This document shows, piece after piece, positions 57,135-64,000 of a stretch of DNA of 64,000 nt (its first letter is position 1; each line of letters begins with the position of its first letter). Under the pieces are notes generated by a model. It was not told the DNA's origin. It did no database searches and saw only the letters and a program-made list of their open reading frames with translations. A program made the position numbers and the translations under genes. This DNA is from Apoda limacodes. Lineage: Eukaryota > Arthropoda > Insecta > Lepidoptera > Limacodidae. The stretch is from the NCBI GenBank assembly GCA_946406115.1, contig OX291550.1, forward strand, positions 19,320,722-19,384,721. The letters run 5' to 3'.

Positions 57135-57372
57135 ATATGCAAAATACATCACACATACCTCTTCCAAATTTTAAGTGGGACTGGCGGTGTGGAAATGGCT
57201 CGTCTACAAATTCGCTACTACGGGAGCTAATCGGCTACCCATGGCAACGCTGTTATTCTGTAGGTAGAAATCACCACAACGAAGTAACTGGAGGAAAAAC
57301 AGTGTTGGAGAAGTTTAATATATTCCATCGAGATGTTATTATTTTGCAGCTTACTTGTAGCCGTGTCCAAAA
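57135..57372 (-). pseudogene. Penelope-like reverse transcriptase fragment (minus)
   Basis: Reverse complement translates to NISMEYIKLLQHCFSSSYF, then after a frame change CGDFYLQNNSVAMGSRLAPV followed by VANL and a stop. The 'Y.Q..G.AMGS.LAPV.ANL' text is the signature of Penelope-like reverse transcriptases. Stops and one frameshift disrupt it. The YVDD-type block is not visible downstream. A plus-strand C-terminal piece of the same kind of element starts immediately to the right, in the opposite orientation. Confidence 0.65.
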
Positions 57373-57374
57373 AT

Positions 57375-57645
57375 TCAAACACTACAACTTGTAAAGTCGT
57401 ACCTTCATGCGACTTCACATTACCACCCATAGTCGTAATGCAGTATTAAGCTTCCTTACCAATCGAGCATTCGACTTGTGTGAAGATTAGGGTAAAACGA
57501 ATTAGCAAAGGTAAAGGAAGTGTTAAGAAAAAACGAATAGCGTATCATATAGATTTTGCCCTATATTAATGGAGTAACAGAAAAGATCGGCAAGATATTA
57601 AACAAATATTTAAACAAAAGGTTATTGGACAATATTGACAATGCC
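57375..57645 (+). pseudogene. Penelope-like post-RT region (plus)
   Basis: Plus-strand pieces read YLHATSHYHP, then in another frame NAVLSFLTNRAFDLCED, then LPYINGVTEKIGKILNKYL. These correspond in order to the linker after the RT in Penelope-like proteins ('RYLHA.S.HHP...VL..L..RA...C', then 'LPY..GVT.KI.K.L'). At least two frame changes occur. It is head-to-head with the minus-strand RT piece. A related piece lies inverted at 60175-60370. Confidence 0.65.
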
Positions 57646-57975
57646 ATCATATGTTGATAAAACTTATAACGATTTGTAGTGTCTAAAAGAACATGACTAG
57701 TTAAATAATGAGCTAGATAGAAAAAGTATATAATAAAATTTCAAAAAAATAATCAAAATTATATATTTTCATTTTGTTTTTCATATTACTTTGACGTGGC
57801 CATCATATTTCATATTATATTGATGAAACTTGTTACGATTTGTAGTGTATACTAAAAGAACATGACTAGTTTAATAATGAGCTGGATAGAAAAAGTTTTC
57901 GATATTTTGCTGATACTTAAAAAAAATCGAAAAAAATAATCAAAATTATAAATTTTCCTTTCGTTTTTTGTAATA
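57645..57975 (+). repeat. Imperfect tandem duplication of about 150 bp
   Basis: GCCATCATAT, ACGATTTGTAGTGT, AAAAGAACATGACTAGTT, AATAATGAGCT, GATAGAAAAAGT and AAATAATCAAAATTAT occur in order at 57645-57760 and again at 57800-57960. The right copy is longer by small insertions. Confidence 0.8.
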
Positions 57976-58044
57976 AATTAAAAAAAGACTTTTGTATGGC
58001 AGCACATATACGTTAATGCAATATGTAAGGAAATTAAGATAAAG

Positions 58045-58135
58045 ACTCATTAATACACGCCGTGCTCGAACCTCTGCCCCTCAGGACCTGAGGTGAAACA
58101 GAAACCCCTAGGCCACGACCGACTAGTTTTTTTTT
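58045..58135 (-). mobile_element. SINE family B, head only
   Basis: Reverse complement starts GTCGGTCGTGGCCTAGGGGT, then GAGGTTCGAGCACGGCGTG and AATGAGTCTTTATCTTAATT. The tail is missing. Confidence 0.7.
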
Positions 58136-58814
58136 ACTACTAGTACATACATAAACTAAACAAATAATCATTGAGCTTAAATATACTTTTGTTTGAATTA
58201 AAAAACTAGTTTAAACCAACAACTATTGCACGCTTTGTGATCAGAAGCTTTGAAAGCAAACCGATTCTCCCAGCACGCTATTCAAATGAGCATTCAAGAT
58301 AACTTTAAATTGCTCTGAAATACTTGAATTAACTTCTTCTCTATTCAGTCAGTAGGTAACTAAATGATTTGTTCTGTGCGATTTTGTATTGTGGTTTTAG
58401 AAAATGGCTTTTTGAAGTACTAGTTACTGTATTCTATTTATTTATAGAAATATTGAAGTGATTTTACTGACTGTCATTGTATTTTATTAACTGTAAATTA
58501 CGGTTTTTACAACAGACATAAAGAAAGTGCTTTGTCTGTCTGTTTGGTCACTAATATTTTTATAACTACTGAACAGATTGTAATGAGAAGCTGATATAGG
58601 AATTTAATGATTGTTTTTTACGAAAAGTTTTAAGTTTTATTTAAACATACAAGAAAAAAACTTAGTTATTTAAACTGCTGATCTATATACAAGTATATTA
58701 TGGTTGTTTTTCTGGGTAACTACTGCCTATACGCAACTTCAAAATTTTCGCAGTCATAAAATTTGGAAGAAAAATCTTTGATTATTAGTATATCATAATT
58801 TAAGGCAATCGTAT
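58136..58814. other. AT-rich spacer, nothing recognised
   Basis: No element ends or coding are seen. Confidence 0.4.
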
Positions 58815-59085
58815 TTACGTAAAACGTTGAGCTTGCTTGTTGTAGGTCTCGGGTTCGATTTCTTAATTGTTACAATTTGTTAATTGTGCTTAAAGGTGTC
58901 TTGCCTCTGGTTTGTGCCCGGGTCCGGTACCTATCATATTTTTGAGACGGAATACCATTGGTAAAACGTGGATATTCCAAGCATTTGTTCGTAATATCTC
59001 TGACTACCCATTCAGGGATAAGTGTCGTGTTCGTATATTACGTATATGGTATTTTAAAGATTGTTGTGTAGTACTAAAGTGCCCA
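58815..59085 (+). mobile_element. Decayed tRNA-derived SINE (family D)
   Basis: AGGTCTCGGGTTCGATTTCT has a B box. It is followed by GTCTTGCCTCTGGTTTGTGC, CCGGGTCCGGTACCTATCAT, AGACGGAATACCATTGGTAA and CCCATTCAGGGATAAGTG, a layout I recall from lepidopteran SINEs. The A box is degraded. Confidence 0.5.
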
Positions 59086-59394
59086 GAAATGTCATTAATT
59101 TAAAAAATAAAATTTTACTAGTAAAAGTAGAAGATAATTTAAGTAGAATATTTCAAAATGGCTGACGAATAACACTGAACTCGTATTTTTCCTCTGTCCT
59201 GATTCTCAGTACTTAGTACTGTCGTTGGTTACAGCTGTGACAATACTTTAATATAAATTTGAATTTGGGAAGATATAAAAAGGATCTTTATTGTCTTCTA
59301 CAATTCTTTATCTGAATTTGGACCGGTTTCAGCCAAATAGTTATTAGGTAGATAACACATTTTGACGTGACAACGTCTTATAAATTGGTTTGCC

Positions 59395-59590
59395 GGGTGA
59401 CACTTCAAGAAACTGCGTTACGCTCCGCTCACGTTATGCGCTCACAATGAGAGCGAGTGAGAGGCACGCGCCCGCCTAAGAGCGAGAGAGACAGACATAA
59501 AATCATTGTCACGTAAAACTTTCGCCCGTATACCGACTTTACAGGCAACCAGTTTTTTGTTCTCATATTCGATTTACCGTACATCGTAAT
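59395..59590. repeat. GC-rich dispersed-repeat candidate
   Basis: GTTACGCTCCGCTCACGTTA, TGCGCTCACAATGAGAGCGA, GCGCCCGCCTAAGAGCG and CACGTAAAACTTTCGCCCG differ sharply in composition from the flanks. The text resembles a repeat common in other moths, but no second copy lies in this window. No coding is seen. Confidence 0.35.
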
Positions 59591-59599
59591 TACTTCATT

Positions 59600-60174
59600 A
59601 TGAAACAGAAAGGTAATTTTGCTTGAGCTTTTAATATTTCATTCATAATGTGGTTTTCAACCTGACTAAAGTTGTAGGCAAAGAAAATTAACTATTAGTA
59701 TGATATGGGGAACAGGCCGAGGAAAAAGGAGCCTTAGGCTGTGTATATAGGGTCCACTGGGGACTGGCAACTACAGTACTTTGACCTAAGGACTGCAGCA
59801 CATATGCTGGCCCACGAAACGCTATCACCATAGTGTACAGGGGCTGCTGGCGTTCAATGGCAATATAGCAATGGCCTATCCCCGTGGGCTATGGCAATAC
59901 AAGCGATTGCCGAAATGCACTTTAAAGGAATTGTAGCGTATCGTGGCTTGGTTCTTCGTACTATGGCCTGTCATTCAGTCAGTTTCGCACGTTGACTGTA
60001 AGTACATGTCTTTATTACAGAAAGTAAGTATGTTAAGTAACTAAGTCGTACTGCGAAGAAGAAATTTTCAAAAGTTTAAATTTATCAATTTGTCTGAAAA
60101 TGAAATATTTGTAACCAGAATGTAAATTAATCAACGTTAAATTTAATATAGGTCAAAAATGTGGGCTGACTTAT
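59600..60174. other. Spacer with an unexplained GC-richer block
   Basis: 59700-60000 (GAACAGGCCGAGGAAAAAGG, GCACATATGCTGGCCC, TATCCCCGTGGGCTATGGC) is less AT-rich than its flanks. CATTCAGTCAGTTTCGCACG then TTGACTGTAAGTA could be an initiator followed by a splice donor. No open frame supports it. Confidence 0.3.
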
Positions 60175-60370
60175 TAGTTAGGCACTGGCTTTTCTTGGAT
60201 CTGCGGTGCACACCTCTAACGTGGTATTCGTTTTTTCTTAACACTGCCTGTACCTTTGCTAATTCTTTCAGGAGGTGCTCATAATCACACAAGTCGAATG
60301 CTCGATCGGTAAGGGAGCTTACTACGCATCAAGGCGACGTGGGTGGTGATGTAAAGTCGTTCCTAGTAGT
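60175..60370 (-). pseudogene. Penelope-like post-RT fragment (minus)
   Basis: Reverse complement translates to [20 protein letters not shown] then [14 protein letters not shown], matching the C-terminal linker region of Penelope-like proteins. It is better preserved than the plus piece at 57450-57535, with which it shares GATCGAGCATTCGACTTGTG and GTGTTAAGAAAAAACGAATA. A TTACATCACCACCCACG segment upstream in minus corresponds to the HHHP motif. Confidence 0.65.
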
Positions 60371-60379
60371 TCTATAACA

Positions 60380-61050
60380 AAACGATAAACAAATAGGGAA
60401 GATAGATATGTTTGCCCTTAGACTTTGTACAAACTCTCAAGTACGCCAGTCATCCCGCGATCATGGTCCTTACAACAGCACCGAAATATCGGGAGCTCAT
60501 TTTCTCGGCTATTTACAGTAAAAACCCAGTAAAACATTATATTTAATAGTTATATTAAGAATTTAGCTAATTTTCAAGATTATATTTTAGTTAAGGCAGC
60601 CATTCGGAACAGTTGTATGGAAGCAATGTTAATTGAATTATTAGAAATAGCTACATATAAGGGTAATAAACTTACTCCAACAAAATTTGTGTATTTGGTG
60701 TCAATGAAGTCACATTTTTCGGTTATTATAGTGCTGATGGTGCGCAATTTGACAGTAAGAAAGTCTATGCTATTAAGAATTAAAAATACCTGTAGCCAAA
60801 AAATCCTTATAAAGAGCTCTTAGTATGTTTATTTTGTAATCGTAATTTATTCCCAATTATTTAAGAAAGTCAAGTGTATAGTATAAGAGACCTACATGAA
60901 AAAACCTTAAATATAATAACAAAGCCTTTTATTTCTTATTATTTACAAATTTTTATACTACTTTATAGAAAATAACTAATTGTTAAAGCACGCAATATGT
61001 TCTTATATTTAATATGGCAAAGGTATTTGATGTAGGTATTGGTGTAGTTC
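60380..61050. other. AT-rich spacer
   Basis: A 68-codon frame at 60617 (MEAMLIELLEIATYKGN...) lacks any recognisable feature. Nothing else is seen. Confidence 0.4.
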
Positions 61051-61052
61051 AA

Positions 61053-61200
61053 GCATGCCTCCAAAAAAATGATGGCTTGGGAACATTTTGTTGATAATGG
61101 TGATTATAAAACTGAGTGCAAAATGTGTAAAATTATCATAAGTCAGGGGTATCAAAACTGACTAAACATATACAAAGAAAACATTTTCCTGTTAGTTAAT
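61053..61200 (+). pseudogene. hAT-type BED zinc-finger remnant
   Basis: Plus text reads MPPKK, then WEHFVDNGDYKTECKMCKII and, in a shifted frame, LTKHIQRKHFPVS and a stop. The spacing C-x2-C ... H-x4-H (CKMC and HIQRKH) is a BED-type zinc finger as found at the N-terminus of hAT transposases. An extra base near 61148 breaks the frame. No RNase-H-like catalytic region follows, so only the finger remains. Confidence 0.6.
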
Positions 61201-61319
61201 ATTAGTTAGTTAACGAGAATAGTGAAAGCTTACAGCAGAACAAAAAAAAATTAAAATGTATTTACCTTTATGTATATAATAAACAATTAAAGTAATAATC
61301 AGATACTAGATGTTAATAA

Positions 61320-62615
61320 CCCAGATGTGGTAATACGATTGAAGAAAGCAACTGAGGAGTCAATTGGTCAAATTGTTAGTTACCTAAATGACAAACAAGT
61401 CCTGGATTGGACGGTATCCGTACTTCCGATATCAAAATCATAAAATAAGAAATTACTCCAATGATAACTCATTTAATTAATACTTCCATTGCCACATGTA
61501 GGTAGGTAAATTGGTGTAATAAGACCTATTTATAAAAAAGGTAGCTATACTGACTACAATAATTATCGACCAATCACTATTTCATCATGTATAGACAAAA
61601 TAGTTGAGAATTACTTGGTTGGCGAGAATCACAATTTATTACATGATAACAGTATAATTAACACAAGCCAATACGGTTGCCAAAGAAACAAAAGAAATAC
61701 TCAACTATGGTGTCGCTTTTCCAATGAAATCAACGAGTACGTGAATGAAAAAAAAAACGGGTTGCACTCCGGGAGTGCCGGCAGAAGTGAAAACATACAA
61801 CCTGGATAAAACATTTTAACATGTGTTATCCGTACTTTCATCTTTTTAATCAACCCAATTTCCTCTTACTTTTTATTCGTCCTATAGAATTTAACATTTT
61901 TTACCTATCACAAAAAGGTGCAGAACGCCGCTAAAGACGTTATCACTTCAAAATTATAATAGGCGTGGCAATATGGTGTCTGTCTTGCGAATTTTTATGG
62001 CCTGGCATTATGGTTTCCGTCAGTCGAATTTTCGGTCAGTCTGACGCTAATTTATCATTTTTTACGCATCACAAATAATAATATTTGTTTATTTACTTTT
62101 TTGACGTAGTATATTTGACATCTCAATCAAAAACTAACCTAATGTAAATTAACCTGACACGAGTTCCGTCTTACGAATTTTCTATAAATTTTCGATCTCG
62201 ACACGTGACCTGACGCGAGTTTAACATTTTTTACCCATCACAAAAGAGTGCACAAGGCCGCTAAAGAAGTTTTCACTTCAAAAACGTGTACTCGTTGTTT
62301 ACATTGATTTTAGCAAGACATTTGACACTTTGGATTATTCCACTCTCTACGCATTTATTATTGCAAGCAGGAATACAGGGCCCCCTTCTTGAGTAGCTAA
62401 AGAACTATCACGATAGCAAAAAAACATCGCTAAAACTAAACAATAGCTTTAGTATCACTATAAATACCACAAAAGGAATAGCACAGAGTTCTATAACTGG
62501 ACCAACCGAATATTTGTTATATGTAAATGACATATGTAACACTGTAGACAGGGGTCTCTGTATATCATTTCGCTGACGATACATGCATATGATTAGCCGA
62601 CAGAGGTAAAAAACC
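61320..62615 (+). pseudogene. Non-LTR reverse transcriptase remnant (LINE 4), interrupted
   Basis: Motifs in order are KKATEESIGQIVSYLNDKQ, PGLDGIRTSDIKI (61402-61440), GVIRPIYKKGSYTDYNNYRP then ITISSCIDKIVEN, NEINEYVNEK, then after an insertion VVYIDFSKTFDTLDYSTLYA (motif A, about 62287-62345), GIAQSSITGPTEYLLYVNDI (motif B region) and YHFADDTC (motif C, about 62565). In motif B the usual GVPQGS reads GIAQSS. Several frameshifts and an in-frame stop after IIK are present. A 530-bp repeat (61754-62285) splits it, and a Helitron sits just after motif C. The 3' end is missing. Confidence 0.8.
61754..62285. mobile_element. Insertion in LINE 4 with internal direct repeat
   Basis: Between NEINEYVNEK and VVYIDFSK lies non-RT sequence. 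It begins GGGTTGCACTCCGGGAGTGC (a near-palindrome, CACTCCGGGAGTG). It contains a 65-bp direct repeat: TTTAACATTTTTTACCTATC ... GCCGCTAAAGACGTT ... TCACTTCAAAA at about 61888-61955, and a close copy at 62220-62285. About 265 bases of unrelated sequence separate the two copies. Its right end coincides with the second repeat copy. The family is unknown to me. No coding is present. Confidence 0.65.
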
Positions 62616-62625
62616 TACATGCATA

Positions 62626-62931
62626 TCCTACTAATATTATAAATGTTGAAGTTTGTATGTCTGGATGGATGTTTGTTACACAATTACGCTTTAACCACTG
62701 GACGCATTGGGATGAAATTTGGCATACATATAGGTTAGGTATTGGAATAGCATAATAACATAGCATATATTTTATCTCGAAAATTTTTAATTCTCGCGGG
62801 AATAACTATAACAGAGTTTAAAGAACAAAAGATGTAGCTATAGCTTCATATAGCAAACCTCATTAGTATAATTAAGGAGATCCACGCCGATAACCAAATT
62901 CAGGGCGGGCGGAGCAGCTGACAAAGTCTAG
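62626..62931 (+). mobile_element. Non-autonomous Helitron with exact ends (306 bp)
   Basis: It starts TCCTACTAATATTATAAATG after an A and ends GGCGGGCGGAGCAGCTGACA then AAGTCTAG before a T. The body has TGTTACACAATTACGCTTTA, TTCTCGCGGGAATAACTATA and ACGCCGATAACCAAATTCAG, matching the other Helitrons here. No coding. It lies within 50 bases of LINE 4 motif C. Confidence 0.9.
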
Positions 62932-62934
62932 TAT

Positions 62935-63654
62935 GCAATAAAAATAAAAATTTAAGTAAACTCACTGTCCACACACAATTCCACAGAGTTTTTAATTGGA
63001 TAGTTTACTGTCAATTTATATTGTTAATCATTATTTATAGAATAATAAACTAAAAAAAGGGAAATATTTGAAAAAATAACAAAACACTTTATTTATTTTA
63101 TTATTTTTTATAGATGTACAAATGAAATTAAAAAATTGTTCCACAAAACTATGAATGCGTTCGTTTCGGGATAAAAGTTTGATATTTTTCACACTTTTGA
63201 TAACGTCAGTTTTACCGCCGTCTAATATAATACTATTTTTATATAAAACTGTAATAAGAATTTGATTTAACCAAATATGAAGCTAGACATAAGCTATTTT
63301 TGAAACGTTATGTATTGTTTCTATAATATATCTCTGAGTTGTAATTGAAAGTGGCCACATACTCTAATTTGTCAGCTTATCTGAAGAGAATATACGATGG
63401 ATTTAGAAGCAAGAAATCCAAGGTTTTATCTTCTGACTATATTGAAAAATTAATAAAACATGCTCCAGACAGCCAAAATCTGGCTACTAAGGTTGGTTAA
63501 ATTAATTTTAAATATCTACGCGACTTCAGCCTGTGTTGTGTGTTAAACTTAATTATTGTTTCTTTTTTTCAAGTTGCTTTAATATTTGGTGTAGGTTATT
63601 CACCAAACACTGTCCATTTTATGAAATTGTTAAGAAGTATGGAAGTTTTCGTTC
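62935..63654. other. AT-rich spacer
   Basis: No gene or element end is recognised. Confidence 0.4.
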
Positions 63655-64000
63655 ACCAAAAGCAAAAAATATATAATGGCAAAAAATCACGTTTGTTTTA
63701 AAGGAGTCCCTCGTAAATATTTGTTTTATTTTAATTTAATTATTTATTTTTAAAGCGACTTTATAACTAAATATTCTGTGCATATTTTAAGCATCTACCT
63801 GTTGCCGTTATCAATATCGAGCAAAATCAAGCAAAAAAATCACGTTTGTTGTATGGGAGCCCCCTTAAATATTTATTTTATTCTATTTTTTATTATTGGT
63901 TGTTATAGCGGCAACAGCAATACATCTTTAGTGATTATTTCAACTGTATAACTATCACGATTCATGAGATACAGCCTGGTGACAGACAGACGGACGGACG
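63655..64000 (+). mobile_element. GGTTCCGTAC-family repeat, cut by window end
   Basis: It has two internal modules: AAAAATCACGTTTGTTTTAA with AGGAGTCCCTCG, then AAAAAATCACGTTTGTTGTA with TGGGAGCCCCCTTAAATATT. They are followed by ATAGCGGCAACAGCAATACA, CACGATTCATGAGATACAGC and GACAGACAGACGGACGGACG at the window edge. The same module doubling is seen in the copy at 3611-4024. Confidence 0.75.

Overview
This looks like nuclear DNA from a lepidopteran insect. The base composition is strongly AT-rich. There are no bacterial-style gene arrays. Almost everything recognisable is a decayed insect transposable element of a kind common in moths and butterflies: tRNA-derived SINEs, non-LTR retrotransposons whose tail carries CCATCAGGCGG, short Helitrons starting TCCATACTAAT and ending CTAG, and an abundant repeat with GGTTCCGTAC ends. 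No complete host gene is present. I see no true tRNA, rRNA or CRISPR.

Layout. 0.1-5 kb: a local duplication of about 0.9 kb (108-1003 and 4028-5063). Both copies carry the same SINE, but only the second carries a 141-bp Helitron. A BEL/Pao Gag relic abuts the first copy. 5-10 kb: a Helitron, a SINE and a 2.8-kb 5'-truncated non-LTR retrotransposon on the minus strand. 10-26 kb: AT-rich spacer with SINEs, LINE scraps, Helitrons, GGTTCCGTAC-family repeats, and one candidate host first exon at 23123. 26-36 kb: a second segmental duplication (27050-28260 and 32800-35245, with a third diverged block at 34440). Its second copy is expanded by a transposon and a 29-bp minisatellite. A Ty3/gypsy Gag scrap lies between the copies. 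36-42 kb: repeats, a small Cys-containing ORF at 37065, and a Penelope-like end with a perfect 26-bp hairpin. 42.5-46.1 kb: a nearly full-length single-ORF endonuclease/reverse-transcriptase element with several breaks. Its relatives are scattered as fragments at 15.6, 21.4, 26.3, 28.3 and 35.8 kb. 48.7-50.3 kb: two large inverted-repeat elements, one a head-to-head mariner-type transposase relic. 51.9-55 kb: a piggyBac-type transposase pseudogene split by an unidentified insert and by a minus-strand LINE. 57-60 kb: Penelope-like pieces in opposite orientations. 61-62.9 kb: a hAT BED-finger scrap, then a reverse transcriptase split by a 530-bp repeat and followed by a cleanly bounded Helitron. 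63.7 kb to the end: another GGTTCCGTAC-family copy.

The elements do not work together as a pathway. The window is a graveyard in which nesting order, empty sites and duplications record the history. Coordinates of repeat edges are approximate unless an exact terminus is stated. Family assignments come from recognised motifs, not from database searches.
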